This document shows, piece after piece, positions 47,596 to 59,317 of a stretch of DNA of 64,000 nt. The notes beneath the pieces were generated by a model that saw only the letters and a list, made by a program, of their open reading frames with translations, was not told the DNA's origin and did not search any database. The stretch is from Torreya grandis (taxonomy: Eukaryota > Streptophyta > Pinopsida > Cupressales > Taxaceae), in NCBI GenBank assembly GCA_037957365.1, contig JARHVA010004090.1, positions 1,592,001-1,656,000 of the forward strand. The letters are read 5' to 3'. A program made the position numbers and the translations under genes. Position 1 is the first letter of the stretch; each line of letters begins with the position of its first letter.

Positions 47596-49340
47596 AGTTT
47601 GATAAATTTGGGTAGTGATAAATAATGTGGGATCCTAGTCACATGGCTATAAGGGTGGTATTTTTGAATCATGAAACATTATGGATAAGGGTTTCTAAAG
47701 TGATGCAATGAAATTTAACAAAGGTTGGGTTTCATCATCTTGTACCTCTATGGCTCGTAAAGCTTCTATCATGGGCTCATAGTGTTGTGGAGAATTTTTT
47801 AAAAGTTCGTATAGGTGCATTTTTTTTAATCAAAAATTGATGCAACTTATTTAGAATAGACATCTATATGAGTTCTAAAGCATTGTTGTTTTGTGTCTTT
47901 CCTAAAATAGAGAATTTATGTTTAGGGGTAGGAGTCATCAGACTATTTATAATAGGATCTAGTGCTTTAGAAATAGTCACTTTGGAATTTTCATGATTGT
48001 GGGTCTTATGACCCTAAGCTTGGGATTGCATATTTATATGAACTACATCTATCTAGAATAAAGGGGGATTTTTTATGTTCTTAGAATCATCCAAATTTAG
48101 AAAGAGAGATGCGTGCTAGGCTCTATCAAAGGTTTTATCCTTGTTTATACCGCATTCTGATACTATGGGTAACATATTACTTCCTAAGGTGTATACAACC
48201 CTAGGATGATGGTCATGATTTGATTGTTTTGTTAAGATATCATCTTCATCTAATAGATTTCAGATTATGATATTTAATCCATTAAATTTTGTTGTGTCAT
48301 GACCTACTATTCAATGGTATTCACATGTCATATTTTCTCTATACCATGATGGTTATTCAAATATGAGGATTGACAGGATTTACAAGTGATAGTGTGATGA
48401 GGGAGGTGTAGATGAGTTGATTAAGGATCTTAGAATAAGATCCATTTAATGGGTCTTAACTCAACTTTTCCATCTTTTAGTGTATTGGTGGGGCAGAGGT
48501 ATATAACCTTGAAACTTGGCCTTTTGAACTAGATATTTTAATGGTATCTACTATAGGTACTTTGTGTTTAAGGTAAGTCTTTACACCTAAACCTTATGGG
48601 TAATAGGGACTTAATGGGATATGGATTAGCATGACCATAATGGGAATATTTCATTGTGATGGTACATGAACTTTAGTGGTGGATTCTATAATGGTAGCTT
48701 TAAGTTTAGTTGAAGGATGGGGTCCTAGTATAGACACTCATGTCTGAATAGGGGGCAAAAACACTTTTCCTTTTTGAATTTGATCAGGGGTTATAGGAAT
48801 GTCCTATTTAGGGAGTTCAATACTAATAAGAAGATGTTATAGAGATTTCCCCTTTAGGGTTTTGAGGTTTTTGTTTCTAACATTTATGGCATATCCCTTT
48901 CTTTTTCTATGATTTAACACCTCCATCATAATGGGGGGAACTGATCTTGAGCTAGTTTGAGGTAACACAATAGCTCCTCAAGGATTAATAGGCTAGAGGG
49001 AACAGGTATATGAGATGTAGGCATTAAAACTATATGAGGAATAATATACGAATCTTGTGGAATGTCTAAGAAAACCTTCTCTTCAATAGCCTTTTCTTCT
49101 TTTAGTTCCTGAGTGCTTTTAGATATGGCTTCTTCTACTGGATCCCAAATAATGAGATTTGGCAAATTAGAGGAAGTTTTAGGATGTCTTTGTTTGGTTT
49201 AGATGGTTCAAAAGTGTCTCCTATAAGGAGATCAGGGATAGAATCATCATCAACTTCTTCAGGTTAAATTTATTCATGGATTGTGTTAATTAAATTAGTT
49301 CCATGTTTTGATTTAGATCTTGATTTAGCTTGCAAAAAAT
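47596..49340 (-). other. Gag-protease spacer of element D
   Basis: Mostly broken frames. One 79-codon open piece (48926-49165) is Glu/Lys-rich then Pro/Leu-rich, with no domain. It probably belongs to the gag-pol linker. Confidence 0.45.
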
Positions 49341-51255
49341 TTGATGTGGAGGTGTGATTAGGGAAAAGTTACCTAAATATGTCAATAGATTGGTTTGTAG
49401 GTGCATTAGTATTATCTAGTTGTAATTACCTTTGATCTATAAGATTTTGTATTGAGACCTTAAAATAATATCATTTACTGATTTCATGGCCTATTACATG
49501 GTGAAATTATAGAAGTCATTTTCCCTAAACCAACTAGGTTTGGGGTGAGAATCATTGAGAGGTCTTATTAACGGGAGCCTGACAAGAAATGCCTTGAAGA
49601 GTTTATCTAAAATAAATGCATACGATTCTCCTAAATGGGTATATTCTCATGAGGGAAAACATGTCAACAACTTTTGAGACTATGCCTGTGAGGTGGAGGG
49701 TTTAGATTGGTTTTTAATTTGTGGTGGTGGTGACTTTACAACTACAACATTGGAATCTCCTTTGGTATTATTGTTGTTTTTATTAGTAGTCCATTTAGAG
49801 GGATTATATTTAAAGTTTCTATTTCATAATTTAACTTTCCCTTCTTTTAGGGCTCTAATTTCAAGCTTGGAAGCCATTAAAAGGTCTCATCAAAGATTTT
49901 AAGAGATTATACCCATAGAATCGACAAAATGTGTTTAACACATGATCTCATAAATAACTTAATCAACTCAAGTTGTGGTAGAGAGAAGGTAAGTTGATTA
50001 ATGAGACTTCTCCATCTAGCCACAAAGCCAGAGATAAATTTGTCATCAAACTATCAGATTATGTAGAGGTCAGTGATAGTAACCTTTATTTCTATATTGA
50101 TAAAAAAGTATTCTATGAATATTTGAGCTAGCTACCCAAATAAGAAGAGGAAATTTTATGGGATTGAGCTATACCAATCTAGATCAGGTCTAGCTAATGA
50201 CATAGGAAATGTTCTAAGAAGAAGTGCATTATTGTTTGTTATAAGTTAGCAAGCATGTCTAAATGCTTGAAGGTGTTTTTGTGAATCCTAATTATTCTAG
50301 AACTTTGTAAACATAGAGAGTTCCCATTATGGAGAATAAGTCTTAATAGGAACTGCTAGGTTAATAGGCTCATTATAAATTTTCTCATAGGTGAGCATGT
50401 TTTTATACCCTAAGGCATAGGCTTCTAAATTAGCCATCTTATTCATAAGGATGCACATGAGATCAGGTTGGGCATTATATTGAGGGATTCCTACAAAAAT
50501 GTCCTATTTTGGGAGTTGATACATAGGAAGCTGAGTGGAAAAATCTTGAGATAAGTGATAACTAACTAATATGGTCATGATGGATTTAGAGGCCACCACA
50601 TACTATGGGGCTTACAAAGGGATATATGTAGACATGATAGATTGCATAGGTGTTATGCACTAGGTGGTCAAAGGGACATACTATTGAGGTAGATTACTTA
50701 TAGGGGCCTATTATGATGGTTGTGTTTATGTACCTAAGGGTACACTAGTTTGAATTAATGGAAGGGTTATTGGGACCAAGATGACTAGGTTTTAGAGTGA
50801 TGTGGTAGTAGGCTGAGTAGCTGTAGCTAAGGAGTAATAACATTCTAAGTTTGGGTAGTGGTCAGTGATGTAGCACTAGACATCACTAGAGGTGGGTTTC
50901 CTAAGGCTTTTGTAGTGGCAGTGTCAGAACTAGTCAGAGGAGGAATATTGTTGGAAGCTACCATAGCAGTGGTAAACCCTTCACTTTCCTCTAAAGGCTT
51001 ACCATATGGGTTTCTAGAGAATTGCATATGGGGAGAAATAGGGATATGTATAGATCAAGATCTGAGATAATGGTTAAGTGTTATATAATTATTATCTAAT
51101 ATAGTGGTGAATTTAAGATCATCCTAAGCATAGTACTAAGAAATGCCTTCCCCCATAGACTTAGGGGAAGTAGGAGGGCTAGGAGAATTCTCCATGGATG
51201 AAGATGAGGTTATAGGTTTAGTTTTATTTTGTGATTGTTGTCACTTCAAAACCAT
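49341..51255 (-). pseudogene. Gag of element D, decayed
   Basis: The start is the ATG at 51255, whose first codons and Ser-rich run parallel the C gag start. The open piece 50845-51027 is Thr/Ser-rich. The capsid domain lies at about 49900-50300: LLLRTFPMSLARPDLDWYSS, a FFINIEIKVTITDLY block and SGFVARWRSLINQLTFSLPQ match the C gag capsid. Stops are frequent. Plus-strand ORFs at 49693-49902 and 50858-51070 are shadows. Confidence 0.85.
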
Positions 51256-51911
51256 GTAGCGATAAAATAAAAATAAATTAAAAAAAAAAAATCACATAAA
51301 ATATTCTTTTTTATTATCTCATCTTTAGGGAGGATGAAAAGATGCACATGCTAAAGATGTTCCTAACAAGTTTTTACTTTTTAACTTTAAAGTATGATAA
51401 ATTAAAAAATAAGGATAACAAGGGTCCTAAGAAGTGGAAATCTAAGGATGGTATTAGGTTTTTCTTATGCTTTCAAGGATTTCTATACTAGGATCAATAC
51501 TTTTCCTAGTACTGGGGCCTACCCCCTCACTTCACACATTGTAGCATGCACATGTCAGGTGCTTAGCTGAAATATATCAAAAGACTAGATTTTATACTTT
51601 TCTAGAGTACTAGGTTGGTTTTCCCCTTGGTGGTGAAATCCAAGTGGGATCATCAAGAATAAGATTACTACTAAGTGATGAAATCCAAATTGGTTCTCTT
51701 ATGTCAAATATTTTTATGTGTTTTTTATGAACATGGTTTGGTCTGTGTGTGATAAGAGTGATAACTATGATAAATTGATTGCCTAGATTATTCTATCTAA
51801 ACCAACTAAGCAAGAAAAATTGATGCAAATTGTTTTTAAAAATGAAAAATGCAATTTTAGATTTTATTTGAATGAATTCAACAAATAAAAGAAAGGGAGA
51901 GAAAGATAGAA
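51256..51911 (-). other. Untranslated leader of element D, PBS missing
   Basis: On the minus strand it aligns with the C leader (31513-32193), including GATTTCATCACTTAGTAGTA and GTGTGTGAAGTGAGGG. The first bases after the LTR read TTCTATCTTTCTCTCCCTTT, which aligns with C sequence about 40 bp downstream of its PBS, so the PBS appears deleted. Confidence 0.75.
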
Positions 51912-53353
51912 TGTTTGAGTAGTTTTTTATTTTATTTTAATTTAATATTACTTACTAAAAAATTTAATAAAAAAATGTTTTATGGGGAATACCTATGGAT
52001 TATAAGACTTTGTGCACCACTTTTAATCCAATTATAGTGAGAGCTCCTTCTTGGATGGGAAGGCTAACCTACACACATGTAAATGCTTGACAAAAATAGA
52101 TTAATAAAAGAAATGGGTGGACTATCTGATCTGAGATCAATTTTAGTAAGTCATAAACTTCCTTAGAAGGATTTAAATTTAATGTTTATGTAATTAAGTG
52201 AACAAAAAATATATGAAATTACAAAAGATATGATAACAGTGTTGATTAAGATTTAGTCCTCAAATAAGCTGTCAATGTAAATGAAATATTCCTCTCAGTA
52301 AGTTGGAGCAGAAACTATATCATGTATGATGATTAATTGGTATTTAGTGTCTTCATGAGAGGGTGAATAAACAATTTCATAAAAGGGATATATCAAATTC
52401 TATGTCACTCTAATTTGGAAACAAGGGTTGGGAAACTATGGGGAGATCAATGATACTAATTACGTCATGTACTAGGCTAGATAGAGTCATCTACAAACAA
52501 AGGCCATGTTTAAATGATGATAAATTAGTACAGGATTATAGATAGAGGCTAGGATTAAGGTCACAAATTTTGTGAATTAAACACAATGGATGGATGCTAA
52601 TCCTAATAGGATTGGTGCCAATCAGTAGAATTAGTGCCAATTCAAAATGAATCTATGTCAATTTTATTTGTGACTATATTTAATAATAATAGAGAGAAAA
52701 TGAGATTGATTGGCTAATAGAGGTGGATAAATAGATACATAAGGATGAAAATGATATTTTAATGATTAAATAAATATATAGTAGAAACATAATTGACAAA
52801 AAATGATAAAATGAAACACAATAACTTACCTTCAATTGGTTTGCAAGGAGAACGAAATTCTTCCACATTCTAAGGTAGTTTCCTGGACTTCATAGAGGAT
52901 ATGACTTAAATTCAATTAAAATCCAATAGAGTGTCATTAATAACATCACTAAATCTCTAGGAATTCTAACAACATTCAAGGATTTGAGTTTCTAGTCTAG
53001 AATGCAAAGGTTGGCATGTTGATCCAAAAAATCAGTATTAATCATGGGTGAATTGACATAGATTCACCTAAATTGGTGCCTTTATTTCAACCATGGGTAA
53101 AAATGGATTCAATCCACTTGGATTTGTTGGTAATTAATCTATATGGGGTTAAAGTAGTTAGGGATATATTCCTAGGTTATAAATGGATTTAGGAGGTTAC
53201 AAGGGTAAAAAGGTAAAAGTAAAGGCCACTTACTGAACTAGTAAATGGTAAATAAACTAAACCTTATTATAGGGATTATTTATGAGATTTGAATGAATAT
53301 GACCTATGATATATAATTAATCATCCCTTGGGTATGAAATTATAGTGTCTATA
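51912..53353 (-). repeat. 5' LTR of element D
   Basis: Direct repeat of 19140-20577. On the minus strand it begins TATAGACACTATAATTTCAT, with TG changed to TA, and ends CTACTCAAACA. Its start resembles the C LTR start, supporting close kinship. Confidence 0.9.
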
Positions 53354-53358
53354 CTCTC
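53354..53358. other. Target-site duplication of element D, right
   Basis: CTCTC against CTCTT at 19135-19139, one mismatch. Confidence 0.6.
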
Positions 53359-54442
53359 ATGAAATTTGGGGTCCTAATTGTTGTGATAAAATAACACATG
53401 AAAAATGGAAATGATAGGAATTGAAATCACACTTACATGAAATGGAAATTGCAATTATTTTGGAATTTTCCTACATAGGATGATTTAAATTTAAAGACAC
53501 ATATTCCATGTCTTTAAATTTAAACATACTCAATGAGAAATAAGAAATACATGCATAAAAAAAACATACATAAAAGGTAATACTAATGGATGAAAAAAAT
53601 ACTACCACATCCATATGAGTGGGCCCTACCTTGTTAATTATAGAAATTGAATCATATCATCTACTACACATGAGTTACTTCTTTAAAAAAAAAAATCTAA
53701 AACAATTTTGATAAGGTAGAATTAGAGTAATAAAAAAATTACTTCTCTAGATTATGTGTATTCAATTAATTCCTAAACTCCTAACTTATATCTTGAAACT
53801 TGAGCTCTACTTATTCTATAAGGGAGATGTGTCATTATTTATAGAATCCCCAAATTATATGGTTACCATTAGATATTTATGTCTATCCCAAAACATATCA
53901 TTATTTGAAATATATAATATTTTATTGCAATGGTAAAAAAAAATTATATGGAGAAGGAATATAAGTTTGTCCATCCCTATATTATTTAAATAAAATAATA
54001 TTCTTAAATAATGGTACTTTTAGTTCCAGATGCACATCAACTATCATAGTCCACAATGTGTGTTTAAAGTAGTGGTTGTGGTTTCAAATAATTTAGTTGA
54101 TGCTGGTGAACACAATCAATAGATATAGGTGGTTCCTAGTTGTTGTAGATGCTTTGTGTCTCCAAATACTAATAGCCAATGGTTGTATGAATATCTACTA
54201 AATATTTTTTTCTATATTAGCATTCACGATTGTTAATATCACTTATGTGATAATGTTACTCATAATCAATTTGGTTAACTATTTTTTTAAAAAAATCACT
54301 ATAATCTAGCTAGAAAATCTTGTATTGAACAATTCAAAATGATTGTGATTCAATATAGTGTAATAATCTATTAATTTTTAGTCCAAGTTGACCAAAAACA
54401 TTTATTTCACTTTTTTATCCATATTTTTTAAGAAAATATATA
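53359..54442. other. AT-rich stretch with a 16-bp-arm hairpin
   Basis: No gene. Exact inverted arms lie at 53484-53499 and 53509-53524 (TTTAAATTTAAAGACA and its complement) with a 9-base loop. The 60-codon ORF at 53754-53936 looks like chance. Confidence 0.6.
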
Positions 54443-54806
54443 TGATATCCCTCTTCCTAGACTATCCAAAAATTTATAACCTTGGCAAGATAATACTATA
54501 AACACCAATAAAGAGACTCAAGAAAACTTCAAAATTCATTGAATTATTTGAAACTTTAAAATATATTATAATTTTCTATAATTATATATCCAACCTTTAA
54601 TATACTATGGAAAACCATCTCACCTATTGGTTTTATCCATTTGGTCTCAAAAGACTCAAAGCCCTCTTTAACTCAATTAAGCTTAAATGCCTCAAAAGGA
54701 CCGAAACAAGAAACACTTATAAATATGTATATTTAACAATATAAAATACTTTATCACAATTATTTGTATGTGATTCAACTATTCCAATTCCTTAAAATGT
54801 CTACTA
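54443..54806 (-). repeat. 3' LTR of element F
   Basis: On the plus strand it starts TGATATCCCTCTTCCTAGAC and ends AAAATGTCTACTA. The shared block CCTATTGGTTTTATCCATTT continues with TGGTCTCAAAAGACTCAAA in both LTRs. Confidence 0.88.
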
Positions 54807-55135
54807 CCAAAAAATTTGACTGAAAACCCCTTCTTAGCCTACTAGGACTAATTAAGCTCAAGTAAGTCAAAACCTAAACTATATTGAATTATAAATTATA
54901 AACACCTCATATAGGTATATTTAATATATTCAAGTATTATCAAATGCTTATACAAATTCTTTTATTTCCACTCCATATATTTCACATAGAAACTCATAAA
55001 ACCCTATTTTAGTCTGCTAGTCCTAATTGCCCTTTAGTAGGTCAAAACTCAAGATATAGTTTTATCACAATAAATAAAAATTATATGAGGTATATATAGA
55101 TTAATTAAATGTTTTTAAACCTTAATTTGGATTTT
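54640..55135. repeat. Imperfect repeat module shared by LTR and inside of F
   Basis: Three diverged copies start near 54655, 54835 and 55000. Each has a CTAATTAAGCTCAA-like block, then TCAAAACC-like words, then TTATAAAnAnnTCATATAGGTATATTTAA-like sequence. The first copy lies inside the LTR. Confidence 0.45.
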
Positions 55136-56290
55136 ATAAACCAAAATTTGAGAAAAATACACTTAATTCTTCTTTTGTTGTCATAGATACTTAGGAAAAT
55201 AGGTTTATTAGGTCACACAGTTAGTTGTAGGTAGGTCCGTACGTATCCTAAAAGTTTAAAATAACTTTAATAATATTAAATAATAATTTTAATAACTATA
55301 AACAAATTTTATGTCAATTTTAATGGTTAAAATTTAAATTATTCACATTTTACTGTAAACTAGGGTGTGTATGCAGACCTAGAGCTCGAGAGCTCTTAAT
55401 TGATGATTTATAAAGCTTAATGAGTTTATAATTAAAAAAAGATTTTAAAATAAAATAAAAACATTATAATACTTCTAAAAATATTTTTATTGACCTCATT
55501 CTTGATTTCACACATGTTTTGAGAGCTTTGTATATGACTATGTAAAGGAGAAAACAGAGTTTTATGGATTTTGAGACTGAAATGTCAAAGTAAACCCAAA
55601 GGAAACTTATAATACATTTAAAATAGATTATTTATAACACAAAAAATTTAATAACATTCACATAAAAACATATAAAACACTTTATTTATAATAAAATGGT
55701 TATTTTACAATATAGAGCCCTATTCTATCATGGCATATTGTTCCTTTCTCCTCAAATCATGAAAGTTTGATTTTTATACCTTTCCTTCATATTTTGTGTC
55801 CATAAAATGATGGATTGAAACTGATCATGATCATTTTTTGTTTCTCCAATCTTGGTATTTGAATAAATTTAACCAAGATTCTTTTCAATAATCCTAACCT
55901 AAGATAGAAAACTGACCTTCTTCATGCTTATCACTTAGTTACATGTGTTTTGTGAATAGTAAAAGTGACTAATACTTATTAAAAGGTATATAAGAATAAT
56001 AAAAATATTTCACATATTTTAAATAACCTAGATAACACTTGTAAAAACATAAGCTTTACAATTTGAGCACATATTTACAAAAATACATTTGAAAATTTTA
56101 ATTGTGTCTTTTGGAGGGAAACTCCAAATAGACCTAATATAATACAAATAGGCCTTCATACAAATTGTTTTATTGAATTTGAATTTATATTACTAATTAA
56201 ATCATATATTTTCATTTATATGGTGATTATCCTACATCAAACTACTAGGCTAAAAAGTTTCCATGAACTCTTGATCATGTGTTCTTGTCA
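54807..56290 (-). other. 3' internal region of element F
   Basis: Non-coding and AT-rich, apart from the repeat module at its left end. A possible polypurine tract (minus strand AAGAAGGGG) lies near 54836, not directly adjacent to the LTR. Confidence 0.45.
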
Positions 56291-57700
56291 TTACTTGTAT
56301 TAATGTAAATGAAGTCCATTTAGCATTCATTGCCTTTGATAGCTTTGCATATAAGTTTAAATGTTAAATTTCACCATATTTAGGTATTTTCTTGGGCATT
56401 CTTCTCATTTTCATACCTACACATGACACACACTTGTTAATAAAAATATATTCTATTATTTTATTATCATGCCTTGAAGTCATATTCAGTCATTCTCTTT
56501 TTGTAGACTATTCATGATGCCCAATTAACTTCATATTGATCTTGATTGAATATTATTTTATTGATCCCCATTCTTCATTTTGTACTACATCATTATTCAC
56601 CTCTTCAGTGATTTTATTTATCTTCATGGTTGTATTCAATGCTTTTATCATGAAAACATTTACTCATCTTCTTTGTTGAGTATCTTATTTACTCATTTGT
56701 TCCATTTCTTGACTATCTTAGGCTACTATAAGGTGTATTATATCTTTTATGGACTCTTCCATTCCTTCTATTTGGATCCCTATTTTAATATATTTATCAT
56801 ACTTTATTTCATAACTTTTTAATAATTTTTCACACAACGAATTCAGGTTTCTTTCACTATTGTCTTCAATGGCATTCTCCTTTAAAAAATTTGTTCTTGA
56901 AATAACACTTTTATTATTTCCTTCTGATTCTTTAAACAAGTCATCCTTTATTACCTCAAAGAAATCATCCAACAAAATTTGAACATCTAAAATTAAATTG
57001 ATTACCTTGTTGGTTCCAAGGCTATCATTTGACTATTTAAACAACATATTATCCATTATTTCTTCTTCAAATGACCACAAAATCTCTTTCTTGCTTGTCA
57101 TCAACACATCACTTTTATTTTCTCCTTGATCTATCTATAGGATTTCTTTATTCCCTATCATCAATGCCTTAGAACTTCTTATTGATACTATGTATTCTTA
57201 TTTTTTATCCTCTTAAATGAGGATCTCCTTTTGTTGTCCTTAAAATTCCAAGATTATGCATTGAATCTCATCTTCCTAATAATTTTTTATGAGCCTATTT
57301 ATTGGCTCAAGTACGTATTATAGATTAACCTCTTGTGTACCGATAAACAATGCATCAAAAACAATATTAGATTTGAAAACTTGAGACCCTTAATCCTCTT
57401 CTTGTGTTCTTCTTTCTATCATGCCTTCAATGAGGTAGTCTTCTTCTTACAATAGTGTTCATTTTTATGTATATCATAACACATGCTCTAAAGGCATTTC
57501 TATATTTTCTTGAGAGCCAACATACTGTTCATGTTCTTCATGTTTAAAATAGTCCTTGTTGTTTAAACCTTCAAATAGGTTTAACAATTTTTACTCTTCA
57601 CTTAATACCATACCTAAAAATTTAGATCTAATGTTAGAGACAAAAGTGTGAGACTCAATTGCCTCGCCCTCCTTCTTTGCTATCATTCTTATCCATCTCT
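56291..57700 (-). pseudogene. Decayed frame of unknown identity inside element F
   Basis: The minus strand reads as a broken hydrophilic protein of several hundred residues. The best open part is 56718-56975 (LDDFFEVIKDDLFKESEGN, then LNSLCEKLLKSYEIKYDKYI), rich in Lys, Glu and Asp and probably coiled-coil. Further readable pieces extend upstream to about 57690 and downstream to about 56300 (VSCVGMKMRRMPKKIPKY). Stops occur about every 30-60 codons. I recognise no gag, pol or host domain. The plus-strand ORF 56580-56822 is a shadow. Confidence 0.45.
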
Positions 57701-57779
57701 TTATTTGTTGTCTTTTTATTTTCTTGATAATCTAATCAACAGGTTGTTGGATGGTAGATTTAATCTTATTTTAATGCCT

Positions 57780-57910
57780 AGTTCCTAACAAGGGGGTAGG
57801 GGGTAATTCCCCCCCCCCCCCCCCCCCACACTATGGCCACCATGGGGGTCTAGTGGGGCTGTGACCTATTTTGGATCCCCCTAGTGGGGGTTTGGGGGAA
57901 GCACCTCAAA
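57780..57910. repeat. GC-rich island with a C19 homopolymer
   Basis: An uninterrupted run of 19 C at 57809-57827 is followed by GGCCACCATGGGGGTCTAGT and then CCCCCTAGTGGGGGTTTGGG. This is very unlike the AT-rich surroundings. Short inverted pieces (CCACTAG and CTAGTGG types) are present. It may be a small inserted repeat. Confidence 0.8.
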
Positions 57911-58938
57911 AGCAAAATTTTGTGAAAAATGCATTATAAAATATTATAATTTCATAGTTAATCTAGACCATTTACTATTAGGTTTTAGATCTAATGGTAT
58001 AAATTAAGTTAGTGCATTTTTACCCTAATTTAGAACCCTCATTTGATATTAGGGCATTATAATTAGGTGGAATGGTGTGAGAGTGAAGAGTATATTGCAG
58101 TGGATGTATTAAAATTTTTTCCCTTCATTTGTTGGACTAAATAATAAGAAAAATTGGTAGTTTCTATGTGGATAACTGCCCATATTGGGTGCACCACATT
58201 AAATATGTGTCTCTATTCTATTGTGGTTTTTGAATTTGAATTTTATCTTTATTTCATTATTATTTCTCTACATTCTATATTCTTAACACAAGCCATTTGA
58301 CTATCCTTTTTATCACATGCCCTTATTTATTCTGCATGGATTCTTCCAAAATCTACTATAAGCTCCCCAATATCTACTTCATCATCTTCATTTCTTAGTG
58401 GAAGTCTTTCTCTTTCCTTAATTCTACTTTCTTATTTATCTAGTCCATTGATCTTTCACCAGGATCTTCACCTAAGTCTATTTCAACTTGGTATTTTGGT
58501 TTCATTAGGTCCTCACCTAAGTCTTTTACACCCTTTTCTTTTGGTACCTTCAATGGCTTCATTTATCCTCACAATGATTCAATGACCTGCAATAACCTTT
58601 TACACAACACTTTTAAAAAATCAACAAATCATAAATCCAAGGTACCTCACCTTGGATCTTCCTTTAGAGTATTTACTATGTTATCTCACTCTTTTATCTC
58701 TCTTAAAATATTTCTCTTAAGTCTTAATATGATATGATACTTACCTTATTCTGATCTCTTCTCAAAACCAAAATATTAAAGCAAAAACTTCAAACAAACA
58801 TTCAAATATCATTAATACATTTTCTAGAAAGGTTTTCTACTTTATTGAACCTTCTTCCAATCTTTTTATAAAAGATCTATACTAATGAATCAATCATCAA
58901 CAATAATTTTTTTATCTTCTTCTCTAATAACTACTTTT
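57911..58938 (-). other. 5' internal region of element F
   Basis: Mostly broken. A weakly coding-like minus-strand stretch (58280-58560, Lys/Arg/Glu-rich) may be the N-terminal part of the decayed frame. Confidence 0.4.
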
Positions 58939-58949
58939 CTTTGATACCA
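58939..58949 (-). other. Primer-binding site of element F (Met type)
   Basis: The minus strand reads TGGTATCAAAG four bases from the 5' LTR. The plant initiator-Met PBS reads TGGTATCAGAG. Confidence 0.85.
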
Positions 58950-58953
58950 AATA

Positions 58954-59317
58954 TGATATCCCTCTTCCTAGACTATCCACAAACATACAACCTTAGTAAG
59001 ACAATACTATATACACCAATAAAGAGACTCAATAAAACTTCAAGATTACTTGACTGATTTGAAACTTGAAACTCTATTATAATGATCTATAAATACATAT
59101 CCAAGCTTTAATAAACTATGTATAAGTAATCCACCTATTGGTTTTATCCATTTGGTCTCAAAAGACTCAAATCCCTCTTTAACCTAATTAAGCTTAAATG
59201 CCTTGAAAGGACCAAAACAAGAAACACTTATAAATATGGCTATTTAATAATATCAAAGACTTTATCATAGTGATTTATAGGTTATTCAACTCTTTCAACA
59301 CCTCAAAATGTCTACTA
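58954..59317 (-). repeat. 5' LTR of element F
   Basis: Direct repeat of 54443-54806 with the same length (364 bp) and the same ends. Confidence 0.88.

Larger units (their letters stand above)
19140..53353 (-). mobile_element. Tat/Ogre-like Ty3/gypsy retrotransposon D, host of a nested insertion
   Basis: LTRs of about 1.44 kb bound a minus-strand element. Removing nested element C (25210-43279) leaves about 16 kb. From right to left: LTR, leader, gag, protease, RT (YVDD kept), RNase H, integrase, then a 4.5-kb 3' region with an antisense frame. Integrase reading continues across the C insertion site, which proves the two parts were contiguous. The long element, the 3' non-pol region with an antisense frame and the RT sequence style (block RKMHPHxxxLVKEEL) fit the Tat lineage. 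The element is dead: stops are present in all genes and the PBS is lost. Confidence 0.9.
54443..59317 (-). mobile_element. LTR element F without recognisable pol
   Basis: Two direct 364-bp LTRs bound 4.15 kb. A Met-type PBS on the minus strand beside the right LTR sets the orientation. The inside holds a long decayed frame with no retroelement domain and a GC-rich island. No RT, integrase or protease is visible, so it is non-autonomous or strongly rearranged. LTRs are roughly 80% alike by eye. No clear target duplication (ATATA left, CCTAT right). Confidence 0.82.

Noticed and set aside
51880..51911. Purine-rich AAAGGGAGAGAAAG before the right D LTR, looking like a plus-strand polypurine tract
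   Set aside because: gag, pol and the leader of D all run on the minus strand, and this segment aligns with the pyrimidine-rich leader of element C. The purine tract is therefore the complement of leader sequence, and D is a minus-strand element.
56580..56822. 80-codon plus-strand ORF rich in Phe/Tyr/Ile
   Set aside because: It overlaps the better protein-like minus-strand frame of element F and is its shadow.
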